Position numbers and translations under genes: made by a program. From Acetobacteraceae bacterium (GTDB lineage: Bacteria; Pseudomonadota; Alphaproteobacteria; Acetobacterales; Acetobacteraceae), in contig JAIXTK010000190.1 of assembly GCA_027483995.1 (NCBI GenBank), forward strand, positions 1 to 33,800: a stretch of 33,800 bases of DNA, written 5' to 3'. Below are positions 1-9,009 of this stretch, piece by piece. The notes beneath the pieces were generated by a model, which saw only the letters and a list, made by a program, of their open reading frames with translations, did no database searches and had not been told where the DNA came from. Within the stretch, counting starts at the first letter, position 1. Each line of letters starts with the position of its first letter.

Positions 1-1470
1 CGCGAAGCTCAGCCGCCCCTTCCCCGTGCCGGTCACCGCATCGTAGCTGATCGGCGTGTGGCCGAGATGCAGCACGGACAATTCGTCCATCCCGTGCCCA
101 TGCGCCCCTGCCTCCATCGCGAAGGACACCAGCATCGTATCATCCACCGGCTCCGGCAGCGCCACGCCGGCCTGGCGGAACACCATCAGGTCGTATTTGG
201 CGTTCTGGAACACCTTCAACACGCAGGGATCCCCGAACAGGCCCGAGAGCGCGGCCAACGCGTCCGCCTCCGCCACCTGTGCCTCCACCCCCTCATGCCG
301 CAGCGGAATGTAGCAAGCCTTCCCCGCCGCCGTGGCCAGCGAGACCCCCACCAGCCGCGCCCGCATCGCATCCAGGCTGTCGGTCTCGGTATCCACCGCC
401 ACCACGCCCGCTGCCCGTGCCGCCGCGATCCAGCCCTGCAGCCCCTCCAGCGTCGTCACCGTCTCATACGGCCCGAACCCGCTGCCATTGTCCGGGGCCA
501 CCTGCACCGGCGCCTCGGCGAACAAGTTGCCCTGTGGCCCCCCCTGGGGCGCACCGGCCCGCACCGCCGCCGGCGGCGGCACGAACGCGCCGGCCGAAGC
601 CCCCGCCTCCATCCCCAACCTGGAGGCCAAGCTCCGGAACCCCTGCGCCGCCAGCCACGGCCCCAGCACCTCCCGGTCCGGCTCCCGCGCCACCAGCGCC
701 TCGATCGGCTCCGGCAACGGCACCTCACAGCACAGCTCCACCAGCTTGCGCGAAATCCGCGCCAGCTCCGCATGCTCGATCAGCAGATCGCGCCGCTTGC
801 TCGGCTTCATCCCCGGCGCCGCCGCCAGAATCCCCTCCAGGTCGCCGAATTCCTGGATCAACTGCGCCGCCGTCTTCGGCCCGATCCCCGGCACCCCCGG
901 CACATTATCCACGCTGTCCCCGATCAGCGCCTGCGCATCGATCAGCTTCTCCGGCCCAACCCCGAACTTCTCCATCACCTCGGCGAGCCCGATCGCCTTC
1001 TGCTTCATCGGATCGAGCATATCGATGCCCGGCCGCAGCAACTGCATCAGGTCCTTGTCAGAGGAAACGATCGTCGCCCGCCCCCCCTGCGCCACCACGG
1101 CCACGGCATAGCTGGCGATCAGGTCATCCGCCTCCCAATCCTCCAGCTCGATCGCCGGCACCCCGAACGCCCGCGTCGCCTCCCGCACCAAGGCAAACTG
1201 CGGCCGCAAATCCTCCGGCGGCTCCGGCCGCTGCGCCTTGTACTTGTCATACAGCCGATTGCGGAACGTCAGCCGCCCGGCATCGAAAATCACCGCCAGA
1301 TGCGTGCCCACATGATCCCTGAGCAACCGAGACAACATGTTGCTGAACCCAAACACCGCATTCACCGGCGTCCCATCCGGCCGGCTCATCGGCGGCAACG
1401 CATGATACGCCCGGAAAATGAACCCGGACCCATCCACCAGGATCAAATGCGGCGCCGCTGCGTCATTCAT
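1..1470 (-). CDS. polA: DNA polymerase I, N-terminal part (5'-3' exonuclease domain onward); truncated by the left window edge
   Basis: Reverse strand from the ATG at 1470 reads MNDAAAPHLILVDGSGFIFRAYHALP..., typical of the PolA N-terminus, and stays open to the window edge. It is absent from the ORF track because there is no in-window stop. Confidence 0.93.
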   Translation of the reverse strand, partial: MNDAAAPHLILVDGSGFIFRAYHALPPMSRPDGTPVNAVFGFSNMLSRLLRDHVGTHLAVIFDAGRLTFRNRLYDKYKAQRPEPPEDLRPQFALVREATRAFGVPAIELEDWEADDLIASYAVAVVAQGGRATIVSSDKDLMQLLRPGIDMLDPMKQKAIGLAEVMEKFGVGPEKLIDAQALIGDSVDNVPGVPGIGPKTAAQLIQEFGDLEGILAAAPGMKPSKRRDLLIEHAELARISRKLVELCCEVPLPEPIEALVAREPDREVLGPWLAAQGFRSLASRLGMEAGASAGAFVPPPAAVRAGAPQGGPQGNLFAEAPVQVAPDNGSGFGPYETVTTLEGLQGWIAAARAAGVVAVDTETDSLDAMRARLVGVSLATAAGKACYIPLRHEGVEAQVAEADALAALSGLFGDPCVLKVFQNAKYDLMVFRQAGVALPEPVDDTMLVSFAMEAGAHGHGMDELSVLHLGHTPISYDAVTGTGKGRLSFA

Positions 1471-1495
1471 GTCGCGCACCCATCGAAGAGGAAAG

Positions 1496-1694
1496 GAAAG
1501 GCCAGGGGCCTTGCCCCTGGACCCCACCAGGGACCTGAGGTCCCTGGACCCACATCAGTTGTTCCGCCTTCGGCGGGAGGGGCCGTCTCGGCGCGCGACA
1601 CAGACCGGGTCGGCCCCTCCCGCCGAAGGCGGAAAAGGGAAAGGGGTCTGGGGCCTAAGGCCCCAGCGGGTCCAGGGCAGAGCCCTGGCCTTCC
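1496..1694. repeat. ~200-nt nested inverted repeat between polA and the zinc-finger gene
   Basis: Perfect 22-bp inverted repeat (1564-1585 ccgccttcggcgggaggggccg / 1611-1632 cggcccctcccgccgaaggcgg). It is flanked by symmetrically placed local palindromes: ccaggggccttgcccctgg and ccagggacctgaggtccctgg on the left, ctggggcctaaggccccag and ccagggcagagccctgg on the right. Confidence 0.9.
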
Positions 1695-1718
1695 TTCCGT
1701 CCTCGGCGGTGCGCGCCA

Positions 1719-1928
1719 TCAATGCCCGTGGTCGCCGCCGGCGTCGGCGTTCAGCACGTAGAGGCGCGAGCAGTACGGGCACAGCACCTGCTGTTCCACG
1801 ATGCGCAGGTACACGCGCGGGTGCCCCAGCGCGCCGCCGCCGCCGTCGCAGGGCACGGTGCGTTCGTCCACGTGGATGGTTTCGGTGGGCGTGATCCCGG
1901 GAATGGGCGAGGCGTTGCCGTCCGGCAT
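1719..1928 (-). CDS. Zinc-finger domain protein (zf-CHCC / NDUFS6-like), 69 aa
   Basis: MPDGNASPIPGITPTETIHVDERTVPCDGGGGALGHPRVYLRIVEQQVLCPYCSRLYVLNADAGGDHGH; C...GHP.VYL......V.CPYCS..Y pattern. Confidence 0.88.
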   Translation of the reverse strand: MPDGNASPIPGITPTETIHVDERTVPCDGGGGALGHPRVYLRIVEQQVLCPYCSRLYVLNADAGGDHGH

Positions 1929-1998
1929 GATGCATCCTTCGGTGTCGGTGTCGGTGGGGGCACGGGGGCTGTCGTGCGATCTGGCCGGCATGATAGCC

Positions 1999-3003
1999 AT
2001 GGCCCGCATGCTTTCAACCGTTCCCCGCCGAGGCCTGCTGCTGGGCGCCGCCGCGCTGGCCGCCTGCACGCCCGCCGCCGCCCCGCCGGGCCCCCTGGCC
2101 CACGCGCCGGTGCAGGCGCAGGACCACTTCGTCATGGGCGACGGCATGCGCCTTCCGTACCGCGCCTGGCGCCCGCCCACGGAACCGCACGCCGTCCTCC
2201 TCGCCCTGCACGGCTTCAACGACAGCCGGGACGCCTGGGAGCTGCCCGCGCCCGCACTCGCCGAACAGGGCATCGCCCTCTACGCGCCGGATCAGCGCGG
2301 CTTCGGCGCCACCGAGGCCCGCGGCCTCTGGCCCGGCGCGGATGCCCTGGCCGACGACGCCCAGGCCATGCTCGCCCTGCTCCGCGCCCGCCACCCCAGC
2401 GCCCGCCTCGTCGCCATGGGCGAGAGCATGGGGGCGGCCGTGCTGATGCACATGGCCACCCGCGGCAGCGACATCCCGGCCGACGGCCTCATCCTCCTCG
2501 CCCCGGCCGTCTGGGGCCGCGCCAACATGAACCTGTTCATGCAGGCCGGCCTCTGGCTCGTCGCCTCCGCAACGCCGGGCCTCACCGTCACCCGCGCTCC
2601 CGGCATCCGCATCACCGCGTCGAGCAACACGGACGCCCTGCGTGCCCTGGGCCGCAACCCGCTCACCATCCGCGCCACCCGGTTCGACACGCTGCGCGGC
2701 CTGGTCGACCTCATGGACCTCGCCCTCGCCGCCGCCCCGCGCATGCCACCACTCCCCACGCTCGCCCTGTATGGCGCGCAGGACGAGATCATCCCCAAGC
2801 CCGCCACCCGCGCCACCTGGTCGCAACTGCCCGGCCCCCCGATCCGCCGCCTCTACTACCGGGAAGGCTACCACCTCCTCCTGCGCGACCTCGCCCGCGC
2901 CGCCCCGCTGGCCGACATCGCCGCCTGGCTGCGCGATCCCGCCGCCCCCCTCCCCTCCGGCGCCGAGGCCGCAGCCGCCGCCTGGCTCGCCACTCCTTCT
3001 TGA
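1999..3003 (+). CDS. Alpha/beta hydrolase (monoglyceride lipase / Hydrolase_4-like), predicted lipoprotein
   Basis: MARMLSTVPRRGLLLGAAALAACTPAAA... (lipobox LAAC), then LALHGFNDS, GESMGAAV nucleophile elbow, ALYGAQDEIIP and EGYHLLLRD. Exact start uncertain (1990, 1999 or 2008). Confidence 0.85.
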   Translation: MARMLSTVPRRGLLLGAAALAACTPAAAPPGPLAHAPVQAQDHFVMGDGMRLPYRAWRPPTEPHAVLLALHGFNDSRDAWELPAPALAEQGIALYAPDQRGFGATEARGLWPGADALADDAQAMLALLRARHPSARLVAMGESMGAAVLMHMATRGSDIPADGLILLAPAVWGRANMNLFMQAGLWLVASATPGLTVTRAPGIRITASSNTDALRALGRNPLTIRATRFDTLRGLVDLMDLALAAAPRMPPLPTLALYGAQDEIIPKPATRATWSQLPGPPIRRLYYREGYHLLLRDLARAAPLADIAAWLRDPAAPLPSGAEAAAAAWLATPS

Positions 3004-3059
3004 CATCGTAACGAAACCTGCAACGCTGCCCCTGTTGAAGAATTCAACGCGAGGCAGAG

Positions 3060-5975
3060 ATGGCCGAGCCCACCCCGCCCCCGATCACCGCGCAGGACGC
3101 GCTGGCGCAGGAACAGGCCGCCCTGCACCTGCCACCGGGCGAGGCCACCGCGCTGTGCCTCTCCGGCGGTGGCATCCGCAGCGCCGCCTTCTGCCTCGGC
3201 GTTGTCCAGGGCCTCGCCCGCATGGGCGTGCTGAAGCAGTTCCACTACCTCTCCACCGTCTCCGGCGGCGGCTATATCGGCGGCTACCTCTCCGCCCGCC
3301 TGCGCGCCCTCGATTGGAACGCCGATGCCCTGCAGCAGGAGCTGAGGCAGGGCGGCAACGCCCCCTGGCTCACCCGTCTGCGCCAGTCCGGCAACTTCCT
3401 CACCCCCCAGCTCGGCCTGTTCTCGCTGGATACCTGGACCGGCCTCACCCTCTACACCCGCAACCTGCTGCTCACCTGGGCCTCCCTGCTGCCCTGGATG
3501 CTGCTGCTGGTGCTCGGCTTCATCGCCTACCGCACGCTGGTCGCGGTCGCCGGCACCGCGCATTTGTTCGCCTTCGCCGCCCTTGCCGCCGGCGCCATCG
3601 GGCTCGTTGTCAGCACCGTATGGCTCTGCACCGGCTTGCCGAGCCACCACCGCGATGCCAGCGGCGCGCCCCGCTCTTCCAGCCCCGGCCCCACCCCCAC
3701 CACGATCGCCCTCGTCGCCCTGCTTTGGCCGATGCTGCTCCCCTTCGCCCTGGGGAGCTGGCAGAACGATCACGGCGGGTTCGACCCGCGGCCGATCGAG
3801 ACATTCGCCGCCGTGAAGGTCGCGGGGCTCTACGCCGCTTGCGTCCTGGCCGGCTACGGCATTGCCCTCTCCCGGGCGGCCGAGGACGTGAAGGGGCGCT
3901 ACCACAGCAATTTTGCCCCCTGGCTCCTGGCCACGCTGTTCTCCGCCCTGCTCACCGCCACCGGCCCCTGGCTGCTCATCGCCTATGTGCCGCAGAAATC
4001 CTGGGTCGAGGTGCTCGCCGTTGCCGGCCCAGCCTGGTTCGCGCTCGCCATGATCATCCATGCCGGCACCTTCATGGGCCTGCGCCGCAAGGCCCCCGCC
4101 ATCACCGCCGAGCTGGACCGCGAATGGACCGCGCGCATGAGCGCCCGCATCCAGCTCCTCTCCGTCGCCGTCGCACTGGCCGGCTTCCCCATCCTTGCCA
4201 TGCCCGATTGGTTCATCCCCGAAGGCAATGCGGTCTGGACCACCGGCGCATGGCGCAGCCTGCTCACCCCGCTGCTCTCCGGCCCCGCCGTCGCCTGGCT
4301 CGGCCACCAGGCCTTCACCCGCATGTCCGCGCTGAACGAGCTGGATGCCGGCTGGCGCGACAAGGCGATGGATTTCGGCCTTGCCCTGCTGGCCGGCGTC
4401 TTCCTTGCATTCATGCTCGCCATTTCCAGCGCGGTGCTCCAGTCCTACGTGCTGGGCCCGGTGCAGCAGGGCATCATGGGCCTGGTGCAGGCACCGCCGC
4501 CGCCCACCTGCACCGTGGCGCCAGACCCGGCGCGCTGGTGCCTCACCAGCTTCTATTGTTCGGGCAGCGCCCTGCCGGCCCCCGCCCCCTCCTGCCGGCC
4601 CACGCCGCACAATGTTCCGATCCTCCTGATGCTGGGCCTCCAGGCCGGCCTCGCCCTGTTGCTGATCGCCGCCGCCCGCATCCTCTGCATCGACAACAAC
4701 CGCTTCACCCTGCACGCGGTCTATCGCAACCGCCTCGTCCGCGGTTTCCTCGGCCCCGCCCGCGACCCGCAAAACCCGGCCACCCGCCGCAATCCGGAGC
4801 CCGTCACCGGCTTCGACCCGAACGACGACCTCCGCCTCGCCGCACTGGGCCTGCACGAGGCCGAGGGAAAGCCGCGCCCGCTTTTCCCCGTCATCAACAT
4901 CGCGGTCAACGTCACCCGCACCTCCAATCCGCTCTGGGCCGAACGCAAGGCGCTGTCCTTCACCGCCACCCCGCTGCATTGCGGCTACTACCTGCCGCTC
5001 GCCGAGCCCCAGCCGGCCACGGCACCCCCCGCCACCTATGTCGCCACGCGGCATTTCAACCACAGCCTGCGCGGCGAGACGGACACCACGCCCAAGGACC
5101 AGCAGGGCCTCGGCCTCGGCACGGCCATCACCATCTCCGGCGCCGCGGCCAGCCCGAATTCCGGCTACCACTCGCGCCCGGCCACCGCCTTCCTGATGAC
5201 CCTGTTCAACGTCCGCCTCGGCCTCTGGGCACCCAACACGCACCACCTGCCACCCGCGCCCGATCACGCCCCCGGCGCGGTGTCCGCCTGGCTGGGCAAG
5301 GCGGCGCGCGCCGCCCTCGGCCTGCTGGCATCCACCCCCCACCGCCGCCCCGCGCTGGAGGGCCTGAACCCCGCCGAGCAGCGCCTTGCCCTGCTCAACG
5401 ACCTCACCGGCAATACCTCGATCGACCGCAGCGCCATCTACCTCTCCGATGGCGGCCATTTCGACAATCTCGGCCTCTACGAGATGCTGCGCCGCCGCTG
5501 CACCCGCATCGTCGTCGTCGATGCCGCGCATGATCCGGACTGCAGCTTCGCCGATCTCGGCCAGAGCCTGCGCAAGGCCGCGATCGACCTCGGCGCCACG
5601 GTTTCCATCACCGCCACCCATATCGGCCCGCGCAAGCCGGGCACCGAGAATCCCCGCCTGCTGGGCTTCGCCGTCGGCACCATCGACTACCCCGCCACCG
5701 ACACGGCGCCGGCCGCGAAGGGCGAGCTGCTCTACATCAAGCCCACCTGGCTCGCCGACCTGCCGATGGATGTGCGCGCCTATGGCGCCGCGGAGAAGGA
5801 GTTCCCCCAGCAACCCACCTCCGACCAGTGGTTCAGCGAAAGCCAGTTCGAAAGCTACCGCAGCCTCGGCACCCACCAGCTGCAGGCGCTGGCGCTGGAG
5901 ACCGGGCGGGATCTCTCCCTGGAAACCCTGTTCAAGCGCGCCGAAGCCAGGCTCGCCGCCACCCCCGCCCCCTGA
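3060..5975 (+). CDS. Patatin-like phospholipase family protein with multiple transmembrane segments
   Basis: LCLSGGGIRSAAFCLGVVQGL (oxyanion Gly-rich loop), STVSGGGYIGGYL (Ser nucleophile), LSDGGHFDNLGLYEML (catalytic Asp block), several hydrophobic segments between. Confidence 0.9.
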   Translation: MAEPTPPPITAQDALAQEQAALHLPPGEATALCLSGGGIRSAAFCLGVVQGLARMGVLKQFHYLSTVSGGGYIGGYLSARLRALDWNADALQQELRQGGNAPWLTRLRQSGNFLTPQLGLFSLDTWTGLTLYTRNLLLTWASLLPWMLLLVLGFIAYRTLVAVAGTAHLFAFAALAAGAIGLVVSTVWLCTGLPSHHRDASGAPRSSSPGPTPTTIALVALLWPMLLPFALGSWQNDHGGFDPRPIETFAAVKVAGLYAACVLAGYGIALSRAAEDVKGRYHSNFAPWLLATLFSALLTATGPWLLIAYVPQKSWVEVLAVAGPAWFALAMIIHAGTFMGLRRKAPAITAELDREWTARMSARIQLLSVAVALAGFPILAMPDWFIPEGNAVWTTGAWRSLLTPLLSGPAVAWLGHQAFTRMSALNELDAGWRDKAMDFGLALLAGVFLAFMLAISSAVLQSYVLGPVQQGIMGLVQAPPPPTCTVAPDPARWCLTSFYCSGSALPAPAPSCRPTPHNVPILLMLGLQAGLALLLIAAARILCIDNNRFTLHAVYRNRLVRGFLGPARDPQNPATRRNPEPVTGFDPNDDLRLAALGLHEAEGKPRPLFPVINIAVNVTRTSNPLWAERKALSFTATPLHCGYYLPLAEPQPATAPPATYVATRHFNHSLRGETDTTPKDQQGLGLGTAITISGAAASPNSGYHSRPATAFLMTLFNVRLGLWAPNTHHLPPAPDHAPGAVSAWLGKAARAALGLLASTPHRRPALEGLNPAEQRLALLNDLTGNTSIDRSAIYLSDGGHFDNLGLYEMLRRRCTRIVVVDAAHDPDCSFADLGQSLRKAAIDLGATVSITATHIGPRKPGTENPRLLGFAVGTIDYPATDTAPAAKGELLYIKPTWLADLPMDVRAYGAAEKEFPQQPTSDQWFSESQFESYRSLGTHQLQALALETGRDLSLETLFKRAEARLAATPAP

Positions 5976-6016
5976 CATAAATTCACGCCGACACCACTTT
6001 TTTTCCTTGCCGCCGG

Positions 6017-6508
6017 ATGCATCGTCAGTTATTAAAATTAACTATGCAGCATCCCCTCCACCATCCGGCCGCCCTCCGGGGCAGGCCCGCCATAGGCGCG
6101 TCGGCGCACGCCCGAATTGCGCCCGCGGTGCTGCACCCGGCGCTGCAGGCCCTGCTGCTGTCCCTTTTCGCCCTCGCCGTCCTGCCCGTCTTCGCCGTCT
6201 CCCTCTCCGCCAGCCTCCTCCGCCGCACCGCTCTCGCCTGGGCCGCATCGGCCGAGGGCTGGGACGAGGAATGGGATGAAGACGAAGACGAAGATGAAGA
6301 CGAATACGGCCGGTACCACGCCCGAATTCCCACCCTCCCCACCTTTGGCCGCGCTCCCCACGCCGTCTCCGTCGAGTACGGCCTGCTCCGGGACTGGATC
6401 CTGCGCTGTCTCCCCGGCCTCGGCATGGCCCCCACTTCGGTCCCGCCGCCGCCCCGCCCGGCCCACCACCGCCCGGTCCGCGCGCCACCCCTCCCCATCC
6501 CCGCCTGA
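6017..6508 (+). CDS. Hypothetical small membrane protein with an acidic D/E repeat tract
   Basis: Open frame in an otherwise empty interval; one hydrophobic segment (ALQALLLSLFALAVLPVFAVSL) then EGWDEEWDEDEDEDEDEYGRY. No clear Shine-Dalgarno; start could be 6017 or 6044. Confidence 0.4.
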   Translation: MHRQLLKLTMQHPLHHPAALRGRPAIGASAHARIAPAVLHPALQALLLSLFALAVLPVFAVSLSASLLRRTALAWAASAEGWDEEWDEDEDEDEDEYGRYHARIPTLPTFGRAPHAVSVEYGLLRDWILRCLPGLGMAPTSVPPPPRPAHHRPVRAPPLPIPA

Positions 6509-6647
6509 CCCCCATCCCCACCCCACGCCCCACCCCACGCCGCACCGGGGGCCGCCCCCGCACGCCCTAATCGTTGCGTTATCGTAATTGCGACTCCGGA
6601 CAAACCCCTTTCGGCCAAAACCCATCCACGCTATGAAGCCCCGGCGT

Positions 6648-6724
<77 letters not shown>

Positions 6725-6781
6725 CCCCTCCCGATATCCCCTGGGCCGGCCTAAGCTCCCCCCACCCCAGGGAGAGCGCCC

Positions 6782-7978
6782 ATGCCCCATGTCGAGATCC
6801 GCCCGGCCCGCGCCGAGGAAATGGCCGACTACGCCCGCCAGGCCTCCCGCCAGCTCGCCATGGCCGATTCCCTCTTCGAAGGCATGGACCCCGCCTGGAC
6901 CATGTGCGCCGTCGTCGATGGCGCCATCGCCACCACCTACGCCGCCTGGCCGCTGCAGATCCGTCTCAATGGCCGCGCCGTTCGCATTGCCGGCGTCACC
7001 CAGGTCTCCACCCACCCCGCCCATCGCCGCCGCGGCTACCTCCGCGCGGTGAGCCAAAAACACTTCGAAACCCTGCACGAAAAGCGCGATGTCGCCTTCG
7101 CCGGCCTCCACCCCGCCTGGGTCGCCCTCTACCAGCGCTACGGCTACGGCACCGTCCACCAGCGCCACACCTACCGCATCGCCCCCAGGGACATCGCCTT
7201 CCACCGCCCCCTCGCCCCCACCGGCACGCTGCGCGAACTCCACCCGGAAGCCGATTTCGCCACCCTGGTGGACGTCTATCGCCAGTACCGCGAACCCCGC
7301 ACCGGCCTCGTCCATCGCGGCCGCGCCATGTGGCTCGCCGGCGCCCTGCAATCCCCACCCCCGGGCCACAAGCAGGTCATCCTCGCCTATCAGGAAGGCG
7401 CTACAACCCTCGGCTACGTCGCCTACCACCACGGCATGGCCCCCCGCCCGCGCCCCCTGGTCATCACCGACCTCTTCGCCCTCACCCCGCCCGCCCACCA
7501 GGCGCTCTGGCAGGCGCTGGCCAGCTACGACAATGTCGAGGACATTCTCTGGGACAACGCGCCCGCGGACGACCCCCTGCCCCTGATGCTCACCGAACCC
7601 CGCCACCTCAACCGCGGCGTGCGAGACGGCATCATGGCCCGCCTCGTCACCGTGGAAGACGCCATGGCCCAACGCCCCTACGCCGCCGCCTCCGAACTGC
7701 GCTTCACCCTCAAGGACAGCTTCTGCCCCTGGAACCAGGGCAGCTGGCGCATCGCCACCTCCCCCGAAGCCGGCCACGCCACCCGCATCGATGGCCAGGA
7801 CACCGACCTCACCCTCACGCCCGATACCCTCGCCTCCCTCGTCTTCGGCCGCCTCACCGCCACCGAAGCCGCCACCGCCGGCCTGCTGGAAAACATCCGC
7901 AACGCCGATGCGCTCGCCCGCTGGAACGAAGTGCTCCGCCTCGCCCACCCACCCCACGAAGCCGAGCACACCTGGTAG
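6782..7978 (+). CDS. GNAT family N-acetyltransferase, Eis-like
   Basis: IAGVTQVSTHPAHRRRGYLRAVSQKHFETLHEKRDVAFAGLHPAWVALYQRYGYG; ~400 aa with SCP2-like C-terminal half as in the Eis family. Confidence 0.85.
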   Translation: MPHVEIRPARAEEMADYARQASRQLAMADSLFEGMDPAWTMCAVVDGAIATTYAAWPLQIRLNGRAVRIAGVTQVSTHPAHRRRGYLRAVSQKHFETLHEKRDVAFAGLHPAWVALYQRYGYGTVHQRHTYRIAPRDIAFHRPLAPTGTLRELHPEADFATLVDVYRQYREPRTGLVHRGRAMWLAGALQSPPPGHKQVILAYQEGATTLGYVAYHHGMAPRPRPLVITDLFALTPPAHQALWQALASYDNVEDILWDNAPADDPLPLMLTEPRHLNRGVRDGIMARLVTVEDAMAQRPYAAASELRFTLKDSFCPWNQGSWRIATSPEAGHATRIDGQDTDLTLTPDTLASLVFGRLTATEAATAGLLENIRNADALARWNEVLRLAHPPHEAEHTW

Positions 7979-8006
7979 CCCCGACAAGGGCGCCAAGAGC
8001 GGCCCG

Positions 8007-8879
8007 CTACCGCGTGCTGTAGGCGCCCACCAGAACATAAGGACCCTGCGCGAGCCGCGCCCTGATCTCCACCAGCGGAACAGGCCGCTCGGAGGCCGCC
8101 GCCACGGCATAGCGGAACGCAAACGGCGCCCCCGGCAACGGCGCGGCGTTGACGAAGGTCACGCAAAACCCGAGCCCATGCAGGGCGCTCACCGCCTTGC
8201 CCAGGGCGGCCGACTGCCCGGGCGCGTCGATCGACAGCACAACCCTGTCCGGCATCTCGGCCAGCGCCGCCGAAGCCGGGCCGATCACCCAGAACAGCGT
8301 GGTGTTGGTCGGATCGTCCTGGATCCCCTCGGCCAGCGCGACCAGCCCGAACAGCGGCATCGCCGCCGGCCCCGCCACCGCCGCCGACGTTCCGTCCCCG
8401 GCCGCCACCTCGCGCGCAGCCGCCGCGGTGGATGCGGTCTCGACCAGCTGAAGGTCCGCGTACTCCCGCCGCAGCACGACGGACGCCTCTTTCAGCGCAT
8501 TCGGATGCGACAGCACGCGCCGAAGGTCCTCGCGCCTTGTCCCCGGCTTCACCAGCAGGTGGGACACGATCGGAAGCTGAACCTCCCCCACCACGCGCCA
8601 TCCGGGATCGCTGGCGCCCAGCAGCGCCGCGTGCGCCGCCGCCGGGAATGCGCTCGTGGTCGCCACGATCGGAAGGATGCCCAGCCTGGCCCGCCCGTTC
8701 GCCACGGCCTCCGCCACCGCGCCCAGGCTGCTCTGGGCGCTGGGCAGGGCATCAATGCCGCGCTGCGCCAGGGCGGCGAGCGCCGCCTGCTCGGAGTAGG
8801 TGCCCCGCGGGCCGAGATAGGCGAGCTCGGCGGGCTGTGCCGGCTCGGTCGTGGCCGCACCGGCGGCTTGCTTCATCAT
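8007..8879 (-). CDS. Prephenate dehydratase-like protein with degenerate catalytic motifs
   Basis: AYLGPRGTYSEQAALAAL, LLVKPGTRREDLRRVLSHPNALKEA, STAAAAREVA, AEGIQDDPTNTTLFWVIG, then a diverged ACT-like region; 290 aa. Confidence 0.82.
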   Translation of the reverse strand: MMKQAAGAATTEPAQPAELAYLGPRGTYSEQAALAALAQRGIDALPSAQSSLGAVAEAVANGRARLGILPIVATTSAFPAAAHAALLGASDPGWRVVGEVQLPIVSHLLVKPGTRREDLRRVLSHPNALKEASVVLRREYADLQLVETASTAAAAREVAAGDGTSAAVAGPAAMPLFGLVALAEGIQDDPTNTTLFWVIGPASAALAEMPDRVVLSIDAPGQSAALGKAVSALHGLGFCVTFVNAAPLPGAPFAFRYAVAAASERPVPLVEIRARLAQGPYVLVGAYSTR

Positions 8880-9009
8880 GGCAAAGCCGCCTACCCGGCT
8901 CGAAACGCCCCTGTCAATCAATCCTCCTCCGGCCCCACGAAGCCGAGCACAGCCGGTAGCCGCGCCCCGCGCCCGGTGGCAGATTGCGCCGCCTGACCCG
9001 GAGCCCCCG

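Noticed and set aside
58-1761. 567-aa plus-strand ORF at the left edge
   Set aside because: Antisense of polA plus the inverted repeat; Arg/His/Pro-rich shadow frame.
3000-3059. Possible -35 box TTGACA upstream of the patatin gene
   Set aside because: No convincing -10 at suitable spacing; the hexamer overlaps the preceding stop codon and may be chance.
2868-5978. 1036-aa minus-strand ORF antisense to the patatin gene
   Set aside because: Low-complexity G/A/E-rich translation without recognisable motifs; explained by high third-position GC in the real plus-strand gene.
6484-6560. C-rich tract considered as an i-motif/G-quadruplex regulatory site
   Set aside because: C runs are irregular (cccc, ccccc separated by varied spacers) and the region is simply low-complexity; not enough to support a specific claim.
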